Source: Gemmatimonadales bacterium (GTDB lineage: Bacteria > Gemmatimonadota > Gemmatimonadetes > Palauibacterales > Palauibacteraceae). From it: DNA of 64,000 bases. Shown here piece after piece: positions 8,480 to 16,893 of this stretch. The stretch covers positions 94,881 through 158,880 of the forward strand of contig VXQX01000081.1 in assembly GCA_009838765.1 (NCBI GenBank). Direction: 5' to 3'. The notes beneath the pieces were generated by a model. That model was not told the origin of the DNA and did not search any database. It saw only the letters and a program-made list of their open reading frames with translations. The stretch's first letter is position 1. Each line of letters begins with the position of its first letter. Position numbers and translations under genes: made by a program.

Positions 8480-9511
8480 GTGTTCCGCTTCGGGTTCGTC
8501 ACGGCGCTGTTCGGACTGGCGCTCATCCCGCTGGCCGCCGGACTCATGTGGCGCGGCGCGGCGCAGCGGCGCCAGGCGCTGGCCCGCTTCGGCGATCTCG
8601 CGCTCGTCCGCCAGCTGAGCCGGAGCGTGAACTCGCGGGCCCGCGCCTGGAAGGCCGTCGGGCTCCTCGCCGTGCTCGGACTCTCCGTCGTCGCCGTCGC
8701 CCGTCCGCAGTTCGGCTCGCGCGTGGAGACCGTCCGCCGCGAGGGGATGGACATCGTCGTCGCCCTCGACCTCTCCACCTCGATGCTGGCGGAGGACCTC
8801 GCCCCCAACCGCCTGCAGCGCTCGAAGCTCGAAATCCAGCGCCTCATCGAGCGGCTGGATGGGGACCGCATCGGCCTCATCGCCTTTGCCGGCCAGGCCT
8901 TCGTCCAGAGCCCGCTGACCTCGGACTACGGGGCCGCGCGCCTCTTCCTCAACGCGATGGTCACGGACCTAGTGCCCGTGCAGGGGACGGACCTCGGTGC
9001 CGCGCTCGAACTCGCGCTCGACGCCTTCTCCGACGCGCCGGTGGAGGAACGCGTCATCATCGTCGTCACCGATGGCGAAGACCACGAGGGGGGCATCGAG
9101 CCGGCCCTGGATCGCGCGCTCGAGGCCGGGGTTACGATCCACACGGTCGGCGTGGGTTCGACGGACGGCGTCCCCATTCCCGAGTACGACGCGGCGGGCC
9201 GGCCGGCCGGGTTCAAGCGCGACGAAGCGGGGGCCGTCGTCACGACCCGGCTCGACGAGACGACGTTGCGGGAGATCGCGACGCGAACGGGCGGACAGCT
9301 CTACCGCAGCACCCCCGAGGCGAGCGAGTTGACCGCGCTAATCGAGGAGGTGTCGGAGCTGGGCGGACGGGAGATCGACGCGCGCGAAGTCACCCAGTAC
9401 GAGGAGCAGTTCCAGATATTCCTCGGGGCGGCGATTCTCCTATTGTTCCTGGAAGGCCTGTGGACGGACCGCAAGAAGACGGCGAGGGTCTGGAGAGGGA
9501 GGTTCTCGTGA
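8480..9511 (+). CDS. batB: BatB-type membrane vWA protein
   Basis: 343 residues, starting at GTG 8480 after GGGGGAGG. It has the same plan as BatA: an N-terminal membrane span, a second span around residues 58-74, a vWA domain with the MIDAS DLSTS (MDIVVALDLSTSM), a second MIDAS element VVTDGEDHEGG, and a C-terminal span (IFLGAAILLLFLEGLW). Its 3' end overlaps batC by GTGA. BatA and BatB are expected to sit in the cytoplasmic membrane with vWA domains in the periplasm and to form a complex; this is family knowledge, not visible in the sequence. Confidence 0.9.
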   Translation: MFRFGFVTALFGLALIPLAAGLMWRGAAQRRQALARFGDLALVRQLSRSVNSRARAWKAVGLLAVLGLSVVAVARPQFGSRVETVRREGMDIVVALDLSTSMLAEDLAPNRLQRSKLEIQRLIERLDGDRIGLIAFAGQAFVQSPLTSDYGAARLFLNAMVTDLVPVQGTDLGAALELALDAFSDAPVEERVIIVVTDGEDHEGGIEPALDRALEAGVTIHTVGVGSTDGVPIPEYDAAGRPAGFKRDEAGAVVTTRLDETTLREIATRTGGQLYRSTPEASELTALIEEVSELGGREIDAREVTQYEEQFQIFLGAAILLLFLEGLWTDRKKTARVWRGRFS

Positions 9512-10287
9512 GTACGACGCCTGTCGGGAGCGGGCGGTTGTGGCTGCCCGTGGCCATCGCGACGCTTGCGGCTGCGGCCGCGGCTCCGGGCGAGATCCGG
9601 GCGCAGGCGGGGCGCGCGGAGACGCGCGAGGGGAACCGCCTCTACGAGGAGGGACGTTTCGCCGAGGCGCACGAGAAGTACCTGGAAGCGCTCCTCGAGG
9701 CCCCCGACTCCCCCATCATCCGGTTCAACGATGGGAACGCGCTCTACCGGGGCGAGAACTACGAGTCCGCGCTGGAGTCTTTCCGAGCCGCGGTGGAGAG
9801 CGGAGACCCGGCATTGGCGGGCGCCGCCTGGTACAACCTCGGCAACACGCTCTACCGGCAGGGTGCGCTCCCCGAGAGCCTGGAGGCCTTCAAGCAGGCG
9901 CTACGGGCCGACCCGTCCGACGCCGACGCCAAGCACAACCTCGAGCGCGTGCTCGAACAGATGCAGGAGCAGCAGCAACAGCAGCAGGGCGAAGGCGAGA
10001 GCGACGAGGAGAACGACGAGGAAAACGAGGACGAGGGCGAGGGCGAACCGCAACCGCAGGACGGCGAGCAGGATCCGGATCCCGAACAGGACCCGCAGAA
10101 TCAGCCCGAACAGGAGCCGGAGCCGAATCCGGACGAATCGGAACCGCAGGAGGGAACGCCTCCGCCGGGCGAGATGACAAGAGAGGAGGCCGAGCGGCTC
10201 CTGGACGCGATCCGGGAAGATCAGGATGAGGTGAACCGCCAGCCGCGCACGCCGACGCGCGGCACGAGGCCTCGCCGGGACTGGTGA
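9508..10287 (+). CDS. batC: BatC-like TPR protein with acidic/Gln-rich linker
   Basis: 259 residues from the GTG that overlaps the batB stop. A signal peptide (LWLPVAIATLAAAAAAPGEIRAQ) is followed by TPR motifs at about residues 35-135 (EGNRLYEEGRFAEAHEKYLEA, then FNDGNALYRGENYESALES). From about residue 150 the chain becomes low-complexity, with a Gln run and long Glu/Asp/Pro/Asn-rich stretches. The C-terminus ends in a basic TRGTRPRRDW. TPR plus charged tail fits BatC. The start far upstream in the same frame is an artefact of high GC. The low-complexity region probably acts as a flexible spacer. Confidence 0.82.
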   Translation: MSTTPVGSGRLWLPVAIATLAAAAAAPGEIRAQAGRAETREGNRLYEEGRFAEAHEKYLEALLEAPDSPIIRFNDGNALYRGENYESALESFRAAVESGDPALAGAAWYNLGNTLYRQGALPESLEAFKQALRADPSDADAKHNLERVLEQMQEQQQQQQGEGESDEENDEENEDEGEGEPQPQDGEQDPDPEQDPQNQPEQEPEPNPDESEPQEGTPPPGEMTREEAERLLDAIREDQDEVNRQPRTPTRGTRPRRDW

Positions 10288-12158
10288 TGCGAACCCTTCA
10301 ACTCCCGGCCCGCAGCGGGCTCCCGGCCATCGTTGCCGTGTTCGGCTGGCTCCTGGGTTGTCTTCTCGGTCCAGGTACGCTCGCCGGGCAGGAAGTCACG
10401 GCCTCGGCGCATCTCGACCGCGGTGAGGTCGGCGTGGGACAGACCTTCACGCTCAACGTCGTCCTGGAGGGCGTCCAGCGCTTCGATCAGGACCCGGCCC
10501 TTCCCGACATGGCCGCCTTCGCCGCCTTCCTGAGCAGCGGGACCCAGACCTCCGTTCGGATCGTGAACGGCCAGACGACCGTCTCCCTCACCGTGCAGTA
10601 CCGCTTCCAGGCGACGGAGGAGGGCACGTTCGAGATCGGGCCGGTGACGGTCGAGGCGGGCGGCGAGACGCTGACCACGGAGCGGCTGAGCCTGCGGGTG
10701 TCGTCGGCTCCGCCGCCGGCGCCGGGAGCGGAAGGAGCGCCCGCGGGGCAGCCCTCCGATCCGGGAACCATCGGCCCGGACGACCTCTTCATCGTGGCCG
10801 AGCCGGACAAGCGCCGCGTGCGGGAGAACGAGCCGGTCATCGTCGAGTACCGGCTCTTCACGCGCGTCAACGTGAGTTCGTACGGGGTCACGCGACTCCC
10901 CGGCACGGCGGGCTTCTGGGTCGAGGAGTTCGAACTCCCGCAGCAGCCGCAGGTCGAGCAGGTCGTGCGCGACGGCGTCGCGTACGCGACCGCGGTGATC
11001 CGGAAGGTGGCGCTGTACCCGACGGGGCCGGGCACGAAGACGCTCGAGCCGCTCGCGATCGAGGCGCAGGCCCGCGTGCGGCGGCGGTCGCGCGATCCGT
11101 TCGACGATGTGTTCGGGGGGGTCTTCAACCGGAGTTCCCTGTTCGGAGACGTCGTGACGGCGGGCGCCGCGTCCCGTCCGGTCGAGATCGAGGTGCTCCC
11201 CCTCCCCGCCGAGGGCCGGCCCGCGGACTTCACCGGGCTCGTGGGGGATCTGGCCGTCGAGACTTCCGTCGACCGGGACAGTCTCGCCGCGAACGAAGCG
11301 GTCACGCTGCGCGTGGAGGTGTCGGGTTCCGGCAACCTGAAAGCGCTGGCGCCGCCGGAACTCGCCTTCCCGCCGACCGTGGAGGCCTTTCCGCCCGAGG
11401 TGTCGGATCGCCTGCGGACCGCCGACGCGGGCGTCTCGGGGACGCGGACGTGGGAGTACGTCCTTATTCCCCGTGCGCCCGGAACGCTGACGATACCGGG
11501 CGTGGACATGGCGTACTACGACGCCGCGGCGGACCGGTACGAGATCGCGGCGGCGGCGCCGGTCGAGCTGCGGGTCACGGGCCGGGCGGTCGAGGACGCG
11601 CTGCCGGGAGCACGCGCGCGCGGCTCCGTCGAGGCCCTGCGCTCGGACATCCGCTTCATCCGGATCGACACGCCGCGCTTCCGCCGCCGGGGTGAGACGC
11701 TGTTCGACCAGGCATGGTTCTGGATCGTCGCGCTTGCGCCCGTCGGCATGGTCGCGGGCGCGGCCGGGTTGCGCCGCCGCCGCGACCGGCTCGCCGGCGA
11801 CCGGGCGTACGCTCGCGACCGCCGGGCCGCCCGCGTGGCGAAGAAGCGCCTCGCCCGGGCCGCCGGGCTCGCGGGAGGCGACGATGCGCGGGCCTTCTAC
11901 GCCGAGACCGCCCAGGCGCTCGAAGGGTTCGTCGCCGACAAGCTCGACACTTCCGCGGCCGGGATGATCCGCGACGACCTCCGCGCCGCCCTGCTCCGCC
12001 GCGCCGCCCGCGAGCCCGCCGTCGAAGAGTACTTCGCCGTCCTCGAAGCGTGCGACCGGCAGCGGTTCGCCCCGGTCGGCGCCGAGATCGAAGAACGCAA
12101 AGCCTTTCTGGCCCGCGCCGAGTCCGTGCTGTCCGCCCTCGCGGGAGAACTCCGATGA
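10284..12158 (+). CDS. batD: BatD oxygen-tolerance protein
   Basis: 624 residues. The GTG at 10284 overlaps the batC stop, and an ATG at 10287 is an equally good start. A signal peptide ends near LAGQ; a long periplasmic region of repeated beta-sandwich units follows (typical phrases GQTFTLNVVLEGV, NEPVIVEYRLFT, LRVEVSGSGNLKAL), then a single membrane span around residues 475-493 (WFWIVALAPVGMVAGAAG), an Arg-rich stop-transfer sequence and a cytoplasmic helical domain. This is the standard BatD architecture, and the C-terminal part resembles the tail of the 6465-7469 protein. It overlaps batE by ATGA. Confidence 0.88.
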   Translation: MMRTLQLPARSGLPAIVAVFGWLLGCLLGPGTLAGQEVTASAHLDRGEVGVGQTFTLNVVLEGVQRFDQDPALPDMAAFAAFLSSGTQTSVRIVNGQTTVSLTVQYRFQATEEGTFEIGPVTVEAGGETLTTERLSLRVSSAPPPAPGAEGAPAGQPSDPGTIGPDDLFIVAEPDKRRVRENEPVIVEYRLFTRVNVSSYGVTRLPGTAGFWVEEFELPQQPQVEQVVRDGVAYATAVIRKVALYPTGPGTKTLEPLAIEAQARVRRRSRDPFDDVFGGVFNRSSLFGDVVTAGAASRPVEIEVLPLPAEGRPADFTGLVGDLAVETSVDRDSLAANEAVTLRVEVSGSGNLKALAPPELAFPPTVEAFPPEVSDRLRTADAGVSGTRTWEYVLIPRAPGTLTIPGVDMAYYDAAADRYEIAAAAPVELRVTGRAVEDALPGARARGSVEALRSDIRFIRIDTPRFRRRGETLFDQAWFWIVALAPVGMVAGAAGLRRRRDRLAGDRAYARDRRAARVAKKRLARAAGLAGGDDARAFYAETAQALEGFVADKLDTSAAGMIRDDLRAALLRRAAREPAVEEYFAVLEACDRQRFAPVGAEIEERKAFLARAESVLSALAGELR

Positions 12159-12994
12159 CCGCCGGCCGAACCGCAGGGCGTCGGGGCGGACTCGCGGCGA
12201 TCGGGCTCCCCGCCGTGCTACTGGCTCTGGCGGCAACGCTCGCTCCAGCCTCGTCGACCGGTTCGGCCTCGGCGGTGGGACTCGCCGCCCTGCAGGAAGC
12301 CGCGCCCGCCGACCGGTTCCAGGCGGGCAACAGCCGCTACCAGGCCGGAGACCATGAGGGGGCCCTCGAGGCCTGGCTCGGGCTGCACGAGGACGGGTTC
12401 GAGAGCGGCGAACTCCACTACAACATCGGCAACGCCTACTTCAGGCTCGGCGAACTGGGCCGGGCCATCCTCTTCTACGAGCGCGCCAAGGTCGCGCTGC
12501 CCCGCGATGAGAGCGTGCGGGTGAACCTCGAACTCGCGCGCTCCCTGACCGCCGACCAGATCACGCCGCTTCCCGGATTCTGGGTGCCCCGCGTCGTCAG
12601 GTGGGCGGTGCAACTCGCGCCGCGCGCGTGGCTCATCGCGACCCTTGCGCTGGGCTACCTGGGGCTGGCGTCCATCCTGCTCTACCGGCTCCTCTCCACC
12701 GGACCGCCGCGGTGGACGCGCCACGCCGCCGTCGCCGCCGCCGCCCTCGCCTTCGTCGTCGGCACGAACCTCCTGATCCGTGAATTCGGTATCGGGCGCG
12801 CGGAGCGCGGAGTGATCCTGCAGACCGAGGCCGCCGTCCAGAGCGCGCCCTCCGACGATCCCTCGCTGCAGCTGTTCACGATTCACGAGGGGGCCGTGGT
12901 CCGGATCGACCGGAGATCGAGCGACTGGCTCGAGATCGTCCTGGAAGACGGCAAGGTCGGCTGGGTACGGGCCGGAGACCTCGAAACGATCTAA
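12155..12994 (+). CDS. batE: BatE-like TPR/SH3 membrane protein
   Basis: 279 residues from the ATG overlapping the batD stop. A signal peptide is followed by TPR-type helices (FQAGNSRYQAGDHEGALEAW, then LHYNIGNAYFRLGELGRAI), two membrane spans (about 159-180 and 195-212), and a C-terminal SH3-like domain (LFTIHEGAVVRIDRR, then VGWVRAGDLETI). This is the domain order of BatE. It closes the operon. Its TAA at 12992-12994 overlaps the stop codon of the convergent glycosylase gene, so no terminator fits between them. Confidence 0.85.
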   Translation: MTAGRTAGRRGGLAAIGLPAVLLALAATLAPASSTGSASAVGLAALQEAAPADRFQAGNSRYQAGDHEGALEAWLGLHEDGFESGELHYNIGNAYFRLGELGRAILFYERAKVALPRDESVRVNLELARSLTADQITPLPGFWVPRVVRWAVQLAPRAWLIATLALGYLGLASILLYRLLSTGPPRWTRHAAVAAAALAFVVGTNLLIREFGIGRAERGVILQTEAAVQSAPSDDPSLQLFTIHEGAVVRIDRRSSDWLEIVLEDGKVGWVRAGDLETI

Positions 12995-13671
12995 CGGTTC
13001 GTGTCCCGGCGATCCCGCGAACCCACCGGAATCGTGTTTCTCCGCCGCATTTCCGTCGTGTAGTACTCCCAGAGCAGGCGCGCCGCCACGCTCCGCCAGG
13101 GTCGCCAGCCGCGGGCGATGTCGCGGAGCGTTTTTTCGTCGGGACGCTGCTCGAGGCCGAGCGCATGGCCCGCCGCGTTACGCAGCGCAAGGTCGCCCGC
13201 CGGGAAGACGTCGCTGTGGCCGGCACAGAAGAGGAGATAGACCTCGGCCGTCCACACGCCGATCCCCTTGAGGGCCGTCATGGCCGCGATGGATGCCTCG
13301 GCCGGCATGAGGCAGAGCGCCTGGGGGTCGAGCCGACCGCTTTGAACCGCCTCAGCGGCGCCCTTGAGCGTCGCCTCCTTGGACCGGGACAGCCCGATCC
13401 GGCGGCACTGCGCATCGGAGATCCCGGCCACCTGCGCCGGCTCGCAACCGCCCGCTTCCTGAACCAGTCGCTCCCAGATCGCGGTGGCCGCCGCCTTCGA
13501 GACCATCTGCGCGACGATCGTCCGGGCGAGGCCCTCGAAACCGGGGGTCCTCCGCCGCAGCGGCACCGGCCCCGCCTTTTCGACGACCTCGGCGAGCCGT
13601 CCGTCGATCCGCACCAACGCCTCGAGGCCCTCGGCGATATCGTCGGGCGTTTCTATCGTTCTCCCCTGCAT
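12991..13671 (-). CDS. DNA-3-methyladenine glycosylase II / AlkA-type HhH-GPD enzyme
   Basis: A 226-residue protein of the HhH-GPD base-excision repair superfamily. The helix-hairpin-helix is visible as LKGIGVWTAEVYLLF (about residues 135-149), followed by the catalytic Asp in VFPAGDLALRNAAG. The length matches minimal AlkA-type enzymes without the N-terminal AlkA domain. Such enzymes excise alkylated purines. The gene is convergent with batE and divergent from the amine-oxidase-like gene. The 80-base divergent gap contains the palindrome at 13686-13701. Confidence 0.85.
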   Translation of the reverse strand: MQGRTIETPDDIAEGLEALVRIDGRLAEVVEKAGPVPLRRRTPGFEGLARTIVAQMVSKAAATAIWERLVQEAGGCEPAQVAGISDAQCRRIGLSRSKEATLKGAAEAVQSGRLDPQALCLMPAEASIAAMTALKGIGVWTAEVYLLFCAGHSDVFPAGDLALRNAAGHALGLEQRPDEKTLRDIARGWRPWRSVAARLLWEYYTTEMRRRNTIPVGSRDRRDTNR

Positions 13672-13685
13672 TCTCCCCCTCCGCG

Positions 13686-13701
13686 CGTTCCCGCGGGAAC
13701 G
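13686..13701. repeat. Perfect 16-bp palindrome CGTTCCCGCGGGAACG
   Basis: A perfect self-complementary 16-mer in the 80-base divergent gap between the glycosylase and the amine-oxidase-like gene. The identical 16-mer, with the same flanks CG and T, recurs at 38024-38039, and a one-mismatch version occurs at 3053-3068. All three are intergenic. It could be a transcription-factor site or a REP-like element. Confidence 0.6.
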
Positions 13702-13751
13702 TTTCGGCGCGCTCTCTGGCCGATCCGTGTGCCTGACATCAGTCTTATTGC

Positions 13752-15026
13752 GTGGAACGTCGAACGCTGATCAAGACCGTGGGCGCCGCGGCGCTGGGCT
13801 CGAGCCTCGGCGCGTGCTCCCCCGCCTGGCGCCGTTTTTCGCCGGGCCCCGCCGCCTGGAGCCTTCCCCTCCTCCGCGTCGCGCCGGACCGCGTCATCCG
13901 GACCACCGTGGGTCTCAGGCCCTTCCGGCCCGCCGGTTTCCGCGTGGCCGCGGAGCGGCTGGACGAGAAGACGGTTATCCACAACTACGGCCACGGCGGC
14001 GCGGGGATCTCCCTTTCGTGGGGGACGGGACTGCTCGTGTCGGAACTGGCCGAACCTCATCCTTCGAGGCAAGCCGCCGTCATCGGGGCCGGCGCCGTCG
14101 GCCTCGCCACCGCGCGGCAGCTTCAGCGCCGCGGGTTCGATGCGACGATCTACGCGCGCGCCCTCCCGCCCGACACGACCTCGAACATGGCCTACGCCGG
14201 GTTCTCGCCGCTCTCCAACCTCGTGTCGGCCCCGGAACGGACCCCGGCCTTCGACGCCCAGTTCGACCGGGCCGTCCGCGCCTCCTACGAGCAGATGCAA
14301 CGTTGGGCCGGCGCCGGACGCGGCGTGTCGTGGATGACGACGTACACGTGGACGAACCGCCTCTCGAGTCGGCGGGCGGAAGACTCCGGACTCGACGAGA
14401 CCGAGAGCGGCCTCGACCCGGGCCTCGACGTGGGCGCTACCGTGCTGCAGCCGGGAGAACACCCCTTCCCCGGCACCTACGCTCTCCGCCGGCCGACGCT
14501 CCGCATCGAGCCGTCGATCTTTCTCGACCGGCTGATGGAGGAGTTCCTCCTCTTCGGCGGACGCGTGCGGATCCGGAGCTTCGAGGCACCGCGCGACCTC
14601 ATGTCGCTCGACGAACCGCTCATCGCCAACTGCACCGGTCTCGGCTCGCGGGCCCTGTTCGCCGACGACACGATGACCCCGATCAAGGGCCAGCTCACCT
14701 TCCTCGCTCCGCAGCCCGGGATCGACTACAGCCTCGAAGGCAGCGCACCGGGCGGCGGCCGTATCGGGATTCTCCCGCGTTCGGACGGGATCGCGCTCGG
14801 ACATGTGATGGAGCGCGGCGACTGGAGCCTGGAACCGATCGAGGAGGCGGTCGCGACCCGGCTCGACCGCGCGGGCCGGCTCATGGCGGCGATGGCGGAC
14901 CACCCCTCGGGACTCGGCGGGGTCGCCGCCGTCCCCCGGTCACCCGCGATGCGTCACGCGCTCGAAGGCAACCCCGTGCCGGCGACCCCGCCCCCGGTCG
15001 AGAGCTTCTTCGATATCGAGTCCTGA
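13752..15026 (+). CDS. Exported D-amino-acid oxidase-like FAD enzyme with apparently permuted domain order
   Basis: 424 residues from a GTG. The N-terminus MERRTLIKTVGAAALGSSLGAC has twin arginines and a lipobox-like LGAC, suggesting Tat export. The FAD dinucleotide motif is G112-x-G114-x-x-G117 (AVIGAGAVGLATA), followed by DAO-type segments: PPDTTSN, NCTGLGSRALF, then IKGQLTFL and RIGILPR. The block GLRPFRP...HNYGHGGAGISLSWG, which in ordinary D-amino-acid and D-aspartate oxidases forms the C-terminal end, lies here at residues 54-91, before the Rossmann motif. The C-terminus stops soon after the strand that would normally lead into it. The order therefore looks circularly permuted. The reaction is probably oxidative deamination of D-amino acids; the substrate is unknown. 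Confidence 0.82.
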   Translation: MERRTLIKTVGAAALGSSLGACSPAWRRFSPGPAAWSLPLLRVAPDRVIRTTVGLRPFRPAGFRVAAERLDEKTVIHNYGHGGAGISLSWGTGLLVSELAEPHPSRQAAVIGAGAVGLATARQLQRRGFDATIYARALPPDTTSNMAYAGFSPLSNLVSAPERTPAFDAQFDRAVRASYEQMQRWAGAGRGVSWMTTYTWTNRLSSRRAEDSGLDETESGLDPGLDVGATVLQPGEHPFPGTYALRRPTLRIEPSIFLDRLMEEFLLFGGRVRIRSFEAPRDLMSLDEPLIANCTGLGSRALFADDTMTPIKGQLTFLAPQPGIDYSLEGSAPGGGRIGILPRSDGIALGHVMERGDWSLEPIEEAVATRLDRAGRLMAAMADHPSGLGGVAAVPRSPAMRHALEGNPVPATPPPVESFFDIES

Positions 15027-15033
15027 CGGGCGG

Positions 15034-15714
15034 TCAGTCGCCGAAACGGTCCACCAACCGTTCGTGAAGCCGGCGACCGATCGCTTCGAGCATCGCGGCA
15101 TCTTCGTCGGTGACGCCGCGCACCGAGAGCGCGACGCCAGGCGCAATCTCGATTCGGGACCAGGTTTCCACATTGCCTCGAGAAACGTCGCGGCCCGCCA
15201 ACTCCCGGAGAACGGCCAGAAACCCAATCAACTCCGAGTCGTCGGCGGGAGCCGACGCCGCTTCGCGAGGCCAGCGGGGCCCCTCCTCCCGCACCATCAT
15301 CCTGCCCTCGAGGGCCGCGTGCCGCGCCCGCGGGGCGGCGAAGGCGACCGGCGCCTCGCGCCGTTCCGCCACGTCCTCCGTTCGTAGCCGCGAATCCGTT
15401 TCGGCGGACCCGGCGGAGAGGAGGTCGGCGGTCACGGCGATTCGTCCGTCCGCGACGCCCGCGATCAGTTCGGGCGACGATCCCTCGAACACGGCGCCGA
15501 TCTCGCGGAGCGGGGTCGCCGGCACCCTCCCCGCCCCCTCCGCCTCGCGGACCCGCCGAATGAAGAGGAGGCGGTCCCGCGCGAGCTTGGGATAGCGGGT
15601 CTTCGGCCCCCTCCGGCCGACGCGCGGAAGCAGTCCGACCTGCACGTAGTACGCGATCGTGCGCCGGCTGAACCCCGTTTCCTCCTCCAGCTCCCGGGCC
15701 GTGTAACTGCGCAT
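15034..15714 (-). CDS. MerR-family transcriptional regulator
   Basis: 226 residues when started at the ATG at 15714 (MRSYTARELEEE); an in-frame start at 15747 would add 11 residues without family similarity. The N-terminal winged helix-turn-helix is typical of MerR: YTARELEEETGFSRRTIAYY, followed by VQVGLLPRVG and RYPKLARDRLLFIRRV. The rest is a long unassigned effector or oligomerisation region, with no conserved Cys cluster, so metal sensing is unlikely. It is divergent from the ARPP-1 gene, and the shared intergenic region carries dyads overlapping a promoter, so it probably controls itself and that neighbour. Confidence 0.85.
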   Translation of the reverse strand: MRSYTARELEEETGFSRRTIAYYVQVGLLPRVGRRGPKTRYPKLARDRLLFIRRVREAEGAGRVPATPLREIGAVFEGSSPELIAGVADGRIAVTADLLSAGSAETDSRLRTEDVAERREAPVAFAAPRARHAALEGRMMVREEGPRWPREAASAPADDSELIGFLAVLRELAGRDVSRGNVETWSRIEIAPGVALSVRGVTDEDAAMLEAIGRRLHERLVDRFGD

Positions 15715-15751
15715 GCCGTTTCCGCCGTTCCAATGCGTGAGTGACATATGC

Positions 15752-15806
15752 TGTCGTTTACCGACGACAACCGTTGACTTATCCCAGCCTCCCCACTACT
15801 GTCAAC
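15752..15806 (+). promoter_or_regulatory. Candidate MerR-controlled promoter for the ARPP-1 gene
   Basis: TTGACT at 15774-15779 and TACTGT at 15797-15802 are separated by 17 bases and form a plausible sigma-70 promoter. GTTGAC at 15773-15778 and its complement GTCAAC at 15801-15806 form an inverted repeat spanning the promoter. A second dyad, TGTCGT (15752-15757) and ACGACA (15764-15769), lies just upstream. A strong ribosome-binding site AAGGAGGGG follows at 15830-15838 before the ATG at 15843. MerR proteins commonly bind between -35 and -10; which dyad is used is inference. Confidence 0.55.
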
Positions 15807-15842
15807 AGCGTATCAACACTGACAATATCAAGGAGGGGAGAG

Positions 15843-16856
15843 ATGAACCAGATTGCGACCGCCATCGCCGGTCTCGAGATCGGCGAACCGACCTTCCGCG
15901 GCGGCCTCACGGTGTTCCCTCTGCTTTCCCGAGAGACCTCGGCACTCGACTACCTGCTGCTGGGCGACGGGCTTCGCGAGGATCGCGTCACCGTGCGCGA
16001 GGTGTCCATGGGGGGGAGCGTCCCCGACCTCGAGGTGGAGAACCGCGCCGAGCGTCCCCTGCTCATCGTGGACGGCGAGGAACTCGTCGGCGCCAAGCAG
16101 AACCGGGTCGCCAACCTCACGCTGCTCCTCCCCGCCGGGAAGACGACGGTCATCCCGGTCTCCTGCGTGGAACAGGGCCGCTGGTCGTACGACAGCCCCG
16201 GGTTCCAGGTGACGAACCGAATGCACTTCGCGAGCGGGCGCGCGGAGCGATACGCGAGCGTGCAGGAGTCGATGCGCAGCGAGGGGACGCGGCGCTCCGA
16301 CCAGGGCCGGGTGTGGAGTTCGATCGACGACAAGGCCGTGGCGATGGAGGCCCCATCGGAGACCGGAGCCATGAGCGAGATCTTCGAGCGCCACGCGGCG
16401 GCGCTGGACGACTACGTCCGGGAAGTGGAGGCCGCTCCGGATCAGCTCGGCGCCATCTTCGCGGTGGCGGGCGGCAACTACGGACTCGACGTGTTCGACC
16501 GTCACGCCACCCTCGCCGCATTCCTCCCCCGGCTCGTGCGGAGCTACGGCGTGGACGCGCTGGAACGGCGCTCGGAGTGGGACACGGCGGCGCCGGCCTC
16601 CGCGGCCCGGGACTTCCTCGACCGCCTGCGGGCGGGCTCCATCGATGACCACCCGGCGGTCGGCCTCGGGCGCGATGTGGGAATCGTCACCGAACGCGCC
16701 ATCGGCGGCGCACTCGTCGTGGACGACACCATCGTGCACCTGACGGGATTCTCCAACCCCCGGGCCGGCCGCGGCGAGCGCGCCGGAGAGCAGGTGTATG
16801 CGAACTACCACCAGAGGCGCGACGCCCTCCGCCGACGGCACAGCGATGTCGCTTGA
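15843..16856 (+). CDS. ARPP-1 (DUF6569) domain protein
   Basis: 337 residues, starting at an ATG with a strong ribosome-binding site. The sequence carries hallmarks of the ARPP-1/DUF6569 family: GGLTVFPLL near the N-terminus, VPDLEVENRAERPLLIVDGEELVGAKQNR cut into its recognisable halves at about residues 57-85, and VIPVSCVEQGRW. No signal peptide or membrane span is visible. The biochemical function of this family is not established to my knowledge. A divergent dedicated MerR regulator and a dyad-rich promoter suggest inducible expression. Confidence 0.72.
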   Translation: MNQIATAIAGLEIGEPTFRGGLTVFPLLSRETSALDYLLLGDGLREDRVTVREVSMGGSVPDLEVENRAERPLLIVDGEELVGAKQNRVANLTLLLPAGKTTVIPVSCVEQGRWSYDSPGFQVTNRMHFASGRAERYASVQESMRSEGTRRSDQGRVWSSIDDKAVAMEAPSETGAMSEIFERHAAALDDYVREVEAAPDQLGAIFAVAGGNYGLDVFDRHATLAAFLPRLVRSYGVDALERRSEWDTAAPASAARDFLDRLRAGSIDDHPAVGLGRDVGIVTERAIGGALVVDDTIVHLTGFSNPRAGRGERAGEQVYANYHQRRDALRRRHSDVA

Positions 16857-16870
16857 CTCGACAAAAGTAG

Positions 16871-16893
16871 GGCCATACCATCGTGGTATGGCC
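16871..16893. promoter_or_regulatory. Perfect palindromic operator overlapping the antitoxin start codon
   Basis: Arms GGCCATACCA (16871-16880) and TGGTATGGCC (16884-16893) are exact reverse complements separated by TCG. The ATG of the antitoxin is at 16888-16890, inside the right arm. Ribbon-helix-helix antitoxins bind such inverted repeats, so autorepression is expected. Because the site contains the start codon, it could also fold in the mRNA and affect translation. Confidence 0.8.

Noticed and set aside
9961..10160. Gln/Glu-rich run in batC as a sequencing artefact or a prion-like domain
   Set aside because: The frame stays open through to the batD overlap and acidic low-complexity tails are usual for BatC, so neither idea is needed.
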